24,798 nt of DNA from Burkholderiales bacterium (lineage in GTDB: Bacteria > Pseudomonadota > Gammaproteobacteria > Burkholderiales > CAIKXV01): assembly GCA_014379045.1 (NCBI GenBank), contig JACMMK010000452.1, forward strand, positions 1 through 24,798. The letters run 5' to 3'. This document shows positions 7,747-16,152 of the stretch, one piece after another (position 1 is the stretch's first letter; the number at the start of each line of letters is the position of its first letter). Both the position numbers and the translations under genes were made by a program. A model generated the notes under the pieces. It was given only the letters and a program-made list of their open reading frames with translations. It did no database searches and was not told the DNA's origin.

Positions 7747-7944
7747 TCAGGGCGCGGAACTGGACGCGGGCGCCTTCTTGGGCAGCTCGAGGGGGGTCTT
7801 GAAGCCGCAGCTCCCGATCAGCATCGAAACCAGTACGGCAGCGGCGATCGCCGCGAGCCGCTCTCTGGACCTGCGCGCAGGCGCGCGGCGATGCGTTTCG
7901 CTAGAAACCCCAAGTGCTGTTAGACGGGACATCATCATCATCAT
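7747..7944 (-). CDS. lptM: LptM-type small lipoprotein (LPS-translocon maturation chaperone family)
   Basis: A 61-65 residue lipoprotein. After a basic n-region and a hydrophobic stretch comes the lipobox LIGSC with Cys46, then CGFKTPLELPKK, the CG-x-K-x-PL-x-LP signature of LptM (formerly YifL), a small outer-membrane lipoprotein that helps LptD mature. The position just before lysA agrees. The start lies in a run of five in-frame ATG codons (7930-7944) preceded by an in-frame GTG; no ribosome site is visible, and a -10-like TAACAT (7960-7955, minus strand) would give a leader of only a few bases. I chose the first ATG, but any of the five could be used. Confidence 0.8.
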   Translation of the reverse strand: MMMMMSRLTALGVSSETHRRAPARRSRERLAAIAAAVLVSMLIGSCGFKTPLELPKKAPASSSAP

Positions 7945-8072
7945 CACGAAAAAGATGTTAGCACGCGGGTGTTGATCGACGGCCGCGCGGTCCTGCATCG
8001 GACGCGTGGTCTCCCGTACGCGCGAAGTCGGATTCGTCGGTGACTCGACGCCCGGGCTGCTCGAACGGCCGC

Positions 8073-8888
8073 TCACAGCACGGCGAGCCTTCGCTGCCAC
8101 TCGGTCAGTTCGCGCCGGGCGGCCCGGTGCTCGGGGAAGGCGCGCGCGACGACCGCCCAGAATCGGGACGAATGATTCGCCTCCGCCAGATGCGCGAGTT
8201 CATGGACGATCACGTAGTCGATCAGACGCGGCGGGGACTGCAGCAGTCGCCAGTTGATGCGAACCAGCCCGGCGGGGGTACAACTGCCCCACAACGTGCG
8301 CGCGTTGGTGAGCTTCAACGGTGGCACCGACACGCCGACGAGCGGCGCGAAGTGATCCGCACGCCCCTCGAACCACGGCAATGCCTCGCGCTGCAGCCAC
8401 GCCCGCAGTTGGCCGCGGACCTGGACCGGGTCGTGCGGGTCGGACACGGTGACGTTCACCCGGTCGTGCGCGCGCTCGACGCAAGGCACGCCCGCGCCCG
8501 GCGTGCGCCCGGCAATCGCATGAACCGCGAGCGACTCCCCGAACCAGAGCACGCGCTGCAAGCCGGTGAGGTCAGGTCCGGCCGCGGTGTGCGCGCGCCA
8601 GCGCGGCAGGTGCCGGCGCAGCCACGGATGACTGTGTTCGAGGAAGATCTCGATCGATCGCATCGGCATGCGCAGCGGAACCGCCAGCACCAGACCCCGG
8701 TCGGACAGGCTCAGCATCGCGCGCGTGCGCCGCAGGCTGCGGCGAAGCACGTATTCCACCGGACGACCGTCGAGGTCGAGCGTGCCGATCTGATCGGTAT
8801 CGAGGTGGGTGATCCGCGCCGCGAGGCCGTGCACGGCGCGAGGACCGGCATCGGCGCGCGCAGCGCACGTTGGGTGCGAAATGATCAA
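8073..8888 (-). CDS. YgjP-like (DUF45) zinc metallopeptidase
   Basis: A 271-residue protein of the YgjP/SprT-like metallopeptidase family. The C-terminal part holds the zinc motif HELAH (H229, E230, H233) with a further His at 239 in NHSSRFW, preceded by LWGSCTPAGLVRINWRLLQSP, all typical of the family. The N-terminal part has YVLRRSLRRTRAMLSL, the usual entry to the domain. The cellular substrate is not known. The start chosen is TTG at 8888, overlapping the TGA of the upstream plsC by two bases (translational coupling); GTG at 8834 is an alternative. It is the last gene of the glyQ operon, an arrangement usual in Burkholderiales. Confidence 0.85.
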   Translation of the reverse strand: MIISHPTCAARADAGPRAVHGLAARITHLDTDQIGTLDLDGRPVEYVLRRSLRRTRAMLSLSDRGLVLAVPLRMPMRSIEIFLEHSHPWLRRHLPRWRAHTAAGPDLTGLQRVLWFGESLAVHAIAGRTPGAGVPCVERAHDRVNVTVSDPHDPVQVRGQLRAWLQREALPWFEGRADHFAPLVGVSVPPLKLTNARTLWGSCTPAGLVRINWRLLQSPPRLIDYVIVHELAHLAEANHSSRFWAVVARAFPEHRAARRELTEWQRRLAVL

Positions 8889-9610
8889 CGTGTCCGCGCC
8901 TTTCCATTGAGTTGCAGCATCGCGTCCTCGACGCGCTGTTCGACGAGTCGAATCAACGCTTCGGGTTTCATGCCGGTGGGGTCGATCGGATCGAGAATGA
9001 CGACGTCGATCGTACCCGGATGTTTGACGAAGCCGTTGCGCGGCCACAACTCGCCGGAGTTCACCGCGACCGGCACGACCGGCGCGCCGGTATGCGTCGC
9101 GAGCCAGGCGCCGCCGACCTGCCAGGTACCGCGCGTCCCCGGATCGACCCGGCTGCCTTCGGGAAAGATCACCACCCAGAAGCCCTGTGCCAGCCGCGCT
9201 CGACCCTGTTCCAGCGTCTGCTTGAGCGCGCGGATGCGCTTGCTGCGCTCGATTGCGATCGGCGAGAGCATCGCGATACCCCAGCCGACGAAGGGCACCC
9301 ACAGCAACGAGCGTCTGAGCACCCATACCTGGGGTGGAAAGATCGCCTGGAAGGCAAGCGTCTCCCACGCCGACTGATGCTTGGCCAGAATGATCGCGGG
9401 GCGCGTCGGCAGTCGCTCGAGCCCGCTCACGCGCCAGTGGACCCCGCACACCACCCGCGCCAGCCAGGCGATGGTGACCGACCAGGTCGAGACGATGCGA
9501 TAGCGGGTCATCGGCGACAGGAAGAAGATCGCTATCGCGAGCAAGGCATAGGGCGGCGTGATCAGCGTGGCTACCAGCGCGAATACGAGCGAGCGCAGCG
9601 CGCTCAGCAC
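8885..9610 (-). CDS. plsC: 1-acyl-sn-glycerol-3-phosphate acyltransferase (PlsC family)
   Basis: A 241-residue inner-membrane acyltransferase that adds the second acyl chain to lysophosphatidic acid, giving phosphatidic acid for phospholipid synthesis. A hydrophobic N-terminus (about 5-33) is followed by the acyltransferase motif KHQSAWE (His78, with Glu83 where Asp is more usual; I recall the Glu form in burkholderial homologues) and the substrate motif FPEGSR (149-154). Length is typical. The start is GTG at 9610 with no strong ribosome site. It sits 58 bases after gmhB and overlaps the metallopeptidase gene downstream, within the glyQ operon. Confidence 0.92.
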   Translation of the reverse strand: MLSALRSLVFALVATLITPPYALLAIAIFFLSPMTRYRIVSTWSVTIAWLARVVCGVHWRVSGLERLPTRPAIILAKHQSAWETLAFQAIFPPQVWVLRRSLLWVPFVGWGIAMLSPIAIERSKRIRALKQTLEQGRARLAQGFWVVIFPEGSRVDPGTRGTWQVGGAWLATHTGAPVVPVAVNSGELWPRNGFVKHPGTIDVVILDPIDPTGMKPEALIRLVEQRVEDAMLQLNGKARTR

Positions 9611-9668
9611 GGGCGCTTTGCCTTCACGGCGGAGTGCACTCGCCGCGCGCGATCGTGTGCGCTGCGAA

Positions 9669-10202
9669 TCAGCCGCAAAGCGATTTTGCCGCTTCCGCGA
9701 GATGGGCGAACACCTGAGTGCTCTCGGGCAACCCGCCGGTGCGCCGGGTCGACTGACCCTTGCCGGTCAGCACCAGAATCGGCTGCGCACCGACGCCCGC
9801 CGCGGCCTGCAGGTCGCGCAACGAGTCGCCGACCGCGGGTACCCCGGCCAGCGGCATGCCGAAGCGACGCCCTATCTCCTCGAACAAGCCGACGCGCGGC
9901 TTGCGGCAGCCGCAGTTCGCCTCCGCCGCGTGCGGACAATAGAACACCGCGGCGACATGCCCGCCTGCCTGCGCGAGCCGACGATGCATCCGGTCGTGTA
10001 TCGCGTTCAGCGTTGCCATGTCGAGCAGTCCACGGCCGATACCCGACTGGTTCGTCGCCAGCACGACCTGATAGTTGGCCTGATTCAGCAACGCGATCGC
10101 CTCGAGACTGCCGGCGATCGGTTTCCATTCGTCGGGAGACTTGATGAACTGGTCGCTGTCGTGATTGATCACCCCGTCGCGATCGAGGATCACTAGCTTC
10201 AT
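9669..10202 (-). CDS. gmhB: D-glycero-beta-D-manno-heptose-1,7-bisphosphate 7-phosphatase
   Basis: A 177-residue HAD-family phosphatase that removes the 7-phosphate from heptose bisphosphate in ADP-heptose synthesis for the LPS inner core. The HAD motif I is LDRDGVIN with Asp7 and Asp9. TNQSGIGRG is motif II, and the GmhB-specific zinc loop CPHAAEANCGCRKP is present with its Cys and His ligands. Near the C-terminus is GDSLRDLQAA, the motif IV aspartate. The ATG at 10202 begins at the domain. It lies 31 bases after glyS in the same operon. Confidence 0.95.
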   Translation of the reverse strand: MKLVILDRDGVINHDSDQFIKSPDEWKPIAGSLEAIALLNQANYQVVLATNQSGIGRGLLDMATLNAIHDRMHRRLAQAGGHVAAVFYCPHAAEANCGCRKPRVGLFEEIGRRFGMPLAGVPAVGDSLRDLQAAAGVGAQPILVLTGKGQSTRRTGGLPESTQVFAHLAEAAKSLCG

Positions 10203-10233
10203 CGGGTCGGCCCCGAGGTTTGCGCTAACGCGA

Positions 10234-12417
10234 TCATGAAGCGAGCCGCGAGATGTCGGCCACCTGGTTCAACGTTCGTTCGAGTGCACGCAGCAGAGCG
10301 ATCCGGTTCGCGCGCACCGCCGGGTCGTCGGTCATCACCATCACCTCGTCGAAGAAACGATCGACGCTGGCGCGTACCGAAGCGAGGCGGGTCAGCGCTC
10401 GGGTGTAGTCGTGGCGCGCGGTGCACGCAGTCACCTCCGGCTCGAGCGCCGCGAGTTCATCGTGGAGCGCCCGCTCGGCGGGTTCAATCAGCAGCGCCGG
10501 ATCGGGGCGCGTCGCGAGCGCGGCGTCCTTCTTCAGGATGTTGCGCACCCGCTTGTTGGCGGCCGCGAGGCTGAGCGACTCCGGCAGGCTGCGAAACGCT
10601 GCGACCGCAGCGAGTTTCGGCAGCACTTGATCGATCCGCGTCGGCTCGAGCGCGAGCACCGCGTCGATGTCCTGCGCATCGTGACCGCGTTCGCGCAGAA
10701 GATTCGACAGACGGTCGAAGAAGAAGCGGAGCAGTTCCGGCGCGATCGATGAGGACGCGTCCGCCGCGGGTGACTTCGGGGCGGGAGCGTCCGGAGCGGG
10801 TGCGATCGCGACCACCGCGTCCCCGGCCGCTGCGACCGCGGGCTTGAACTGCGCGAGCGCAACGTCGATGAGTTCGTGCAGATCGAGTGGCAGCGCGCGC
10901 TCGGACAGCATGCGCAACACGCCCAGCGCCTGCCGGCGCAGCGCGAACGGATCCTTGTCGCCGGTGGGCGCCCCGGCGGCCGCCCACAGCCCGACCAGCG
11001 TGTCGAGCTTGTCGGCGAGCGCGACGCACAACGCAAGCGGCGACTCCGGCAGGGTGTCGTTGGCAAAGCGCGGATGGTAGTGCTGCTCGATCGCCGCGGC
11101 GACCGCGGGCGTCTCGCCGTCGTGGCGCGCGTAGTATTCCCCGATCACCCCCTGCAGCTCAGGGAACTCGCCGACCATGTCGGTCAGCAGATCGGCTTTG
11201 GCCAGCCATGCCGCGCGTTCGGCGGACACAGGGTCCACGCGAAGCTCGTCGCGCCCGTCTTCGTTCAGTCGTCGCGCGATCGTCCCGGCGACCCGGGTCA
11301 GCCGGTGCACCCGATCGAGTTGACTGCCGAGCTTGTTGTGATGCACGACACTCGCCAGTCGCCCGACGCGCTCAGCCAGCGGCGTCCTGCGGTCCTGGTC
11401 GAAGAAGAATTTCGCATCGGCGAGCCGTGCACGCAGCACGCGTTCATTACCGGTGATGATCGCGCGCGGATCGGTGGTCTCGAGGTTGCCGACCAGCAGG
11501 AAGCGGTTGCGCAACCGACCGGCTGCGTCGGCGAGCGCGAAATACTTCTGATTCTGCTGCATCGTGAGGATCAGACATTCCTGTGGCACTTCCAGGAAGG
11601 CCTCGTCGAACCAGCCCTCGTAGACGATCGGCCACTCGACCAGCCCGGTTACTTCGTCCAGAAGTGCCTCGGGTGCGATCAAGGTATCGGCGCCGGCCTG
11701 CGCGCGCAGCCCCTGCTCGATGCGCGTGCGCCGTTCGGTGAACGAGGCAACGACTTTGCCCAGCACCATCAACCGGTGCGGGTATTCGAACGCGGTCGAA
11801 ATGGTGATCGCCCCGGCGCTCATCTGCCGATGCCCCATCGTCTGACACCCGGCTTCCAGGCCGAGCGCGCGCACGGGTAACAAAGTGCCGCCGTGCAGCG
11901 CGAGCAGCCGATGCGCAGGTCGCACGAACTGCACGTCGGTGCCATCGGGTCGCTGATAGCGCATCACCTTCGGGATCGGCAGCTTCGCGAGGGTCTCGTC
12001 GAGGGCGTGCTGTACGCCCTCGACCAGTGCGACACCCGGCTGCGTGGCTTGAATGAACAACGCCTCTGCCTTGCCGTCGACGGCACGCTCGAGCGAGCGC
12101 CAGGCATCGACGTCGAGCCCGAGCCCCGCCATTTTCCTGGTCAGTGCTGCGCTCGGCAGGCCCTGCGCATCGAACGCGACCGAGACCGGCAACAGTTTCT
12201 GCCGCGACGTCCGGTCAGGCGCCTTCGCCAGGGTGTGCGTGATCGTCACCGCGAGGCGCCGAGGTGTCGCATAGGCGGTGGTGACTGCGCCCGCTTCGAG
12301 CAGGCCCAGGTTCGACAGCGCGGCTTCGATCCCGGACGCGAAGGCCTCACCGAGCCGCCGGAGCGCCTTCGGCGGTAACTCCTCGGTGAAGAGCTCCAGC
12401 AACAGCGTTGCGCTCAT
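10234..12417 (-). CDS. glyS: Glycyl-tRNA synthetase beta subunit
   Basis: A 727-residue subunit of the alpha2beta2 glycyl-tRNA synthetase. The beta subunit recognises tRNA-Gly and is needed for charging. The N-terminus LLLELFTEELPPKAL is the family signature; MQQNQKYFAL, LVGNLE, and the C-terminal segment FFDEVMVM with RLALL-like helices (ANRIALLRAL) are also typical. A Pro/Ala/Ser-rich insert at about 537-558 (APAPDAPAPKSP) is a flexible linker seen in several GC-rich lineages. The ATG at 12417 overlaps the TGA of glyQ as ATGA, so the two subunits are translationally coupled. The frame is open further upstream, but that part is not family-like. Confidence 0.97.
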   Translation of the reverse strand: MSATLLLELFTEELPPKALRRLGEAFASGIEAALSNLGLLEAGAVTTAYATPRRLAVTITHTLAKAPDRTSRQKLLPVSVAFDAQGLPSAALTRKMAGLGLDVDAWRSLERAVDGKAEALFIQATQPGVALVEGVQHALDETLAKLPIPKVMRYQRPDGTDVQFVRPAHRLLALHGGTLLPVRALGLEAGCQTMGHRQMSAGAITISTAFEYPHRLMVLGKVVASFTERRTRIEQGLRAQAGADTLIAPEALLDEVTGLVEWPIVYEGWFDEAFLEVPQECLILTMQQNQKYFALADAAGRLRNRFLLVGNLETTDPRAIITGNERVLRARLADAKFFFDQDRRTPLAERVGRLASVVHHNKLGSQLDRVHRLTRVAGTIARRLNEDGRDELRVDPVSAERAAWLAKADLLTDMVGEFPELQGVIGEYYARHDGETPAVAAAIEQHYHPRFANDTLPESPLALCVALADKLDTLVGLWAAAGAPTGDKDPFALRRQALGVLRMLSERALPLDLHELIDVALAQFKPAVAAAGDAVVAIAPAPDAPAPKSPAADASSSIAPELLRFFFDRLSNLLRERGHDAQDIDAVLALEPTRIDQVLPKLAAVAAFRSLPESLSLAAANKRVRNILKKDAALATRPDPALLIEPAERALHDELAALEPEVTACTARHDYTRALTRLASVRASVDRFFDEVMVMTDDPAVRANRIALLRALERTLNQVADISRLAS

Positions 12418-13367
12418 TGAACCCGGGCCGCCTCTGTGCTCGCCGCGGTGATTGCGCCGGCTGCCGCCAGCATCGGGAAGCCGAGGCGTTCGCGACTCTC
12501 GAAATACCCGTGCGCGACCGCGCGTGCTAGCGTGCGGATCCGCCCGATGTATGTCGCGCGTTCGGTGACCGAGATCGCCCCGCGTGCGTCGAGCAGGTTG
12601 AAGGTGTGCGCGCATTTGAGCGTCTGCTCGTACGCGGGCAGCGCCAGACCGCCTTCGATGAGTTTCTTCGCCTCGGTCTCGTGCTGCGCGAAGCGACCGA
12701 GCAGCGCCGCGACGTCCGCGCGCTCGAAATTGAAGGTCGACTGCTCGACCTCGTTCTGGTGATAGACGTCACCGTAGGTCAGCGTACGTTCGACCGGCCC
12801 CGCCGGTCCGGGTTCGAGCCAGCGCGTCCACACCAGATCGAACACGTTCTCGACGCCTTGCAGATACATCGACAGCCGCTCGATGCCATAGGTGATCTCA
12901 CCGGTGATCGGCTTGCAGTCGAGGCCGCCGACCTGCTGAAAATACGTGAACTGCGTGACTTCCATGCCGTTCAACCAGACTTCCCAGCCGAGTCCCCATG
13001 CGCCGAGCGTCGGGTTCTCCCAGTCGTCCTCGACGAAACGTACGTCGTTGGTTGCGAGGTCGAGTCCGATCGCCTCGAGCGACCCGAGATACAGATCGAG
13101 GATGTTCTCGGGCGCCGGCTTGAGCACGACCTGGTACTGATAGTAGTGCTGCATGCGGTTCGGGTTGTTGCCGTAGCGCCCGTCCTTCGGACGTCGCGAC
13201 GGCTGGACGTACGCCGCCCGCCACGGTTCGGGGCCGAGGGCGCGCAGGAAGGTGTGCGTATGCGAGGTGCCGGCACCGACTTCCATGTCGAGCGGTTGCA
13301 ACAGCGGACAGCCTTGCCGGGCCCAGTAGTCGTTGAGGCGGGTGATGACGTCCTGGAAGTGAATCAC
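12414..13367 (-). CDS. glyQ: Glycyl-tRNA synthetase alpha subunit
   Basis: A 317-residue catalytic subunit of the heterotetrameric glycyl-tRNA synthetase. It forms glycyl-adenylate. Signatures are YWARQGCPLLQPLDMEVGAG, YVQPSRRPKDGRYGNNPNR, FVEDDWENPTLGAWGLGW and GGLDCKPITGEITYG. I chose GTG at 13367 because it gives MIHFQDVITRL, matching the usual N-terminus, and because the predicted -10 box (13441-13436) would start the transcript near 13429, which excludes the in-frame TTG at 13433. It is the first gene of the operon glyQ-glyS-gmhB-plsC-ygjP-like. Confidence 0.96.
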   Translation of the reverse strand: MIHFQDVITRLNDYWARQGCPLLQPLDMEVGAGTSHTHTFLRALGPEPWRAAYVQPSRRPKDGRYGNNPNRMQHYYQYQVVLKPAPENILDLYLGSLEAIGLDLATNDVRFVEDDWENPTLGAWGLGWEVWLNGMEVTQFTYFQQVGGLDCKPITGEITYGIERLSMYLQGVENVFDLVWTRWLEPGPAGPVERTLTYGDVYHQNEVEQSTFNFERADVAALLGRFAQHETEAKKLIEGGLALPAYEQTLKCAHTFNLLDARGAISVTERATYIGRIRTLARAVAHGYFESRERLGFPMLAAAGAITAASTEAARVQ

Positions 13368-13435
13368 GTGCGCGAGGCTTTCTGTGCGAACGGGCAGCGC
13401 GCGCACGACCGGCAGCGGTAGCCCTGAAATCAACG

Positions 13436-13441
13436 ATTGTA
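13436..13441 (-). promoter_or_regulatory. -10 box of the glyQ operon promoter
   Basis: On the minus strand, GTTACAATCG contains TACAAT (13441-13436), a good sigma70 -10. No strong -35 lies 16-18 bases upstream. It predicts transcription starting near 13429 and a 62-base leader to the GTG of glyQ. Confidence 0.5.
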
Positions 13442-13578
13442 ACTTGCGGTCACCTGCAGCGATGGAACACGCTCCTGAATCCCGACGCGCTCGAGAGACC
13501 GAACGAATGCCTTGGTGACTGCTGCATCACTCGGGAGCGCGCGCTGGTGGTCTCCGAGCAGCAACGGGATGCGGCGGA

Positions 13579-14556
13579 TCAGCGCGCGCGCAGTGGCGTG
13601 CGCGTTGCGCTAGTCTTGATATTGGCAGGCTTCAGACCAGTGTCCTGGGGCGTCGAGCCGTGCTCCCACGTTGCTTCGCCAAGATTCGTCACCAGGAAGT
13701 CGACGAACGTGCGCACCTTCGCCGACAGGTGACGCCGACTCGCATAGATCGCGTGAATCGAGAGCTCGGGTGGCGGGAACGCCGGGAGCAGCACTTCGAG
13801 TTCGCCGCGCGCGAGCGCGCCAGCACAGATGAAGGTGGGTTGCAGCGCGATGCCGACGCCGGCGATGCTCGCCTGACACAGCAGATCGCCGTTGTTCGCA
13901 CGCAGCGGCCCGCGCAACGCGATCACGTGTGGTCCGCCGGCACCGCCCAGTTCCCATTCGACGCCACCGCGGGTGTAGGCATAGCCGAGGCAGCGATGCT
14001 GCGCGAGGTCGGCCGGTGCGCGCGGTCGACCATGACGCGCGAGATAGTCGGGTGAGGCGACCAGCACCAGTCGGGCCGATGCGAGCCGACGCGCCACCAG
14101 CGTCGAATGTACCGCCTCGGAGATGCGAAGCGCCAGGTCGTAGCCTTCTTCGACGAGCCCGCTCTGGCGATCGGTGAGCGTGATGTCGACCGTGACGTCG
14201 GGATGCGCGTTGCAGTATCGCGGCACCAGTTCAGCGAGATGTCGCGCACCGAAGGACACCGGCGCGTTGATCCGCAACGTTCCGGTCGCGCGTTGTGTCG
14301 CCGAGCTGGCCGCTGATTCAGCGTCGTCGATCTCGTCGAGGATGGCGGTACAGCGCTCGAAGTAGCCGCGCCCGGCGTCGGTCAGGCTCAGGCGGCGGGT
14401 CGTGCGATGGAGCAGTCGCGCGCCCAGATGCGTTTCCAGATCGGCGACCAGGCGCGACGTCGCCGTGGTCGACAGCGCAAGGCGCTCGGCAGCGCGCGAG
14501 AAGCTGCCGGCCTCGACGACCCGGGCGAAAACACGCATGGCGAGCAGGCGGTCCAT
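13579..14556 (-). CDS. LysR-family transcriptional regulator
   Basis: A 325-residue regulator. The N-terminal winged HTH (MRVFARVVEAGSFSRAAERL, then TTATSRLVADLETHLGARLLHRTTRRLSLTDAG) is typical of the LysR group related to DmlR/AaeR. Residues 90-290 form the periplasmic-binding-protein-like effector domain. About 25 extra residues at the C-terminus are low-complexity. The ATG at 14556 is the family start. It is divergent from the DoxX and extradiol-dioxygenase genes across a 190-base gap, so by the usual LysR pattern it probably controls them; the inducer is unknown. Confidence 0.93.
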   Translation of the reverse strand: MDRLLAMRVFARVVEAGSFSRAAERLALSTTATSRLVADLETHLGARLLHRTTRRLSLTDAGRGYFERCTAILDEIDDAESAASSATQRATGTLRINAPVSFGARHLAELVPRYCNAHPDVTVDITLTDRQSGLVEEGYDLALRISEAVHSTLVARRLASARLVLVASPDYLARHGRPRAPADLAQHRCLGYAYTRGGVEWELGGAGGPHVIALRGPLRANNGDLLCQASIAGVGIALQPTFICAGALARGELEVLLPAFPPPELSIHAIYASRRHLSAKVRTFVDFLVTNLGEATWEHGSTPQDTGLKPANIKTSATRTPLRAR

Positions 14557-14746
14557 GGCCGATTATCCCGAAACGCAGGACGAACATTCCAGCGCACGCC
14601 CGTTTATCGCCGCTGCGCTTGTGACCACACTTCAATGCGTCGCGCGTTCCGGAGCAGACCGGTACGCACAGCGTCTCCGATCTGCAGCCGTCGTCGGGCT
14701 GAGCAGGTCGGGGCCCGTCGATGTCTGCAACCCCAGGAGACCTCAG

Positions 14747-15211
14747 ATGCAATCCCACTCGACCCTTCCTTCCACCACCTCGCCCGCTGCCGCAGACCTC
14801 GCCGCGCTCGTATTGCGGTTGGCGCTCGGAACGATGTTCATTGCACACGGCCTGCTCAAGGTAGTCGTCTTCACGCTACCGGGCACCGCCGCCTTTTTCG
14901 AGTCGCAGGGGTTCCCCGGCTGGAGCGCGTACCCGGTCACTGCGCTGGAACTCGTCGGAGGTGTTGCGTTGATCCTTGGCGTGTACAGCCGCTACGTGAC
15001 GCTGGCACTGATCCCTGTACTGCTCGGTGCGCTCTTCGTGCATCTGCCCAACGGCTGGTTGTTCACCGCGCCCAACGGCGGTTGGGAGTACCCGGCATTC
15101 CTGTGCGCGGTGGCGCTGACGCAAGCGCTTCTCGGCGACGGTGCCTATGCGCTGGTGCGCGCGCCGACGCTCCGACGCGCGTCCGTCGTGCCGAACGCAC
15201 CGGCGCACTGA
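14747..15211 (+). CDS. DoxX-family membrane protein
   Basis: A 154-residue inner-membrane protein of the DoxX family with four predicted helices (about 19-42, 61-78, 82-99, 119-140). The segment LRLALGTMFIAHGLLK is the characteristic first helix. The ATG at 14747 has AGGAGA six bases upstream. The family's biochemical role is poorly defined; members are linked to oxidative-stress complexes or quinone metabolism. Next to a ring-cleavage-type dioxygenase and a divergent LysR gene it forms a familiar two-gene unit in Burkholderiales. Confidence 0.88.
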   Translation: MQSHSTLPSTTSPAAADLAALVLRLALGTMFIAHGLLKVVVFTLPGTAAFFESQGFPGWSAYPVTALELVGGVALILGVYSRYVTLALIPVLLGALFVHLPNGWLFTAPNGGWEYPAFLCAVALTQALLGDGAYALVRAPTLRRASVVPNAPAH

Positions 15212-15213
15212 GC

Positions 15214-16077
15214 ATGCAGGCCGCCCAACCAGGCCCGCCGACGGGCGCACAGGCCAGCGCGTCACGCTGGCCTGTCCTGTTCGTGTCGCATGGCGCGCCG
15301 ACACTTGCACTGGAGTCGAACGAGCCGAAGGCAATGGGCATCCCTGGCCATGGCGATACCGCGCGACGGCTGCGGGCGATCGGGCGTGAACTTGGTCAGC
15401 CGGCTGCCATCCTGATCGCGTCCGCGCATTGGGGCACTGCACAGCCGATGCTCAGCGGCAGCGAAGCGCCGGCTACCGTGCACGACTTCGGGGGGTTCGC
15501 TCCCGAGTTGTATCGCGTGCGCTACCCCGCGCCGGGGGCACCTGCTATCGCGCGGCGCGTGCAACAGTTGCTCGCCGGCGCCGGTGTCGAGGCCGGCATC
15601 GATCTGCAGCACGGTTTCGACCACGGCGTCTGGGTGCCGCTATTGCATCTGTACCCGTCGGCGGAAGTCCCCGTCGTGCAACTGTCGATCCAGCCGGCGC
15701 TCGATGCGCGTCACCATCACGCGCTCGGGCGAGCGCTAGCCGAACTCGCCGACGAAAACGTCCTTGTGATCGGCTCGGGCGGCATCACGCACAATCTCGG
15801 CGAGGCGTTCGCGCAGCGCGCCGTGACGCACGAGGCGCCGTGGTCCAGGGCTTTCGCCGACTGGTTCGATGCGCGGCTGAGGGACCGCGACACGGCGGCA
15901 CTCCTCGACTGGAGGGCGCGCGCGCCGCACGCGTTGCGCAATCATCCGACCGCCGAACACCTGATGCCGTTTTTCGTCGCACTCGGTGCAGCTGGCGCGG
16001 GCGCCTCCGCGCATCTGGTGTATCGGGGCAGTGTCTGGAGCGCGCTCGCGCTGGACGCGTGGCGATTCGACCGCTAA
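15214..16077 (+). CDS. DODA-type extradiol aromatic ring-opening dioxygenase (YgiD/LigB family)
   Basis: A 287-residue metalloenzyme of the class III extradiol family that includes DOPA 4,5-dioxygenase and E. coli YgiD. Conserved metal and active-site segments are LFVSHGAPT (His26), IASAHWGT (His72), HGFDHGVWVPL (133-143), SGGITHNLGE (His193) and HPTAEHLMPF (His249). The natural substrate is likely a catechol-type compound but cannot be fixed from sequence. The ATG at 15214 begins two bases after the DoxX stop codon, with no ribosome site of its own, so translation is probably coupled to it. Confidence 0.92.
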   Translation: MQAAQPGPPTGAQASASRWPVLFVSHGAPTLALESNEPKAMGIPGHGDTARRLRAIGRELGQPAAILIASAHWGTAQPMLSGSEAPATVHDFGGFAPELYRVRYPAPGAPAIARRVQQLLAGAGVEAGIDLQHGFDHGVWVPLLHLYPSAEVPVVQLSIQPALDARHHHALGRALAELADENVLVIGSGGITHNLGEAFAQRAVTHEAPWSRAFADWFDARLRDRDTAALLDWRARAPHALRNHPTAEHLMPFFVALGAAGAGASAHLVYRGSVWSALALDAWRFDR

Positions 16078-16119
16078 TGCAGCGCCGCCGGACTCGCATG
16101 GCGGTTTGCTGGGGTCAGG

Positions 16120-16148
16120 CGAGCGGCGACCAGGTGCGTCACCGCTCG
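16120..16148. terminator. Hairpin between convergent genes, possible bidirectional terminator
   Basis: CGAGCGG (16120-16126) pairs with CCGCTCG (16142-16148) across a 15-base loop, in the 75-base gap between two convergent genes. There is no T tract, so if it ends transcription it does so weakly or with Rho. Confidence 0.35.
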
Positions 16149-16152
16149 ATCG

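Noticed and set aside
13368..13433. Upstream TTG start for glyQ at 13433
   Set aside because: The extra 22 residues are not family-like and the predicted transcript begins near 13429, downstream of this codon.
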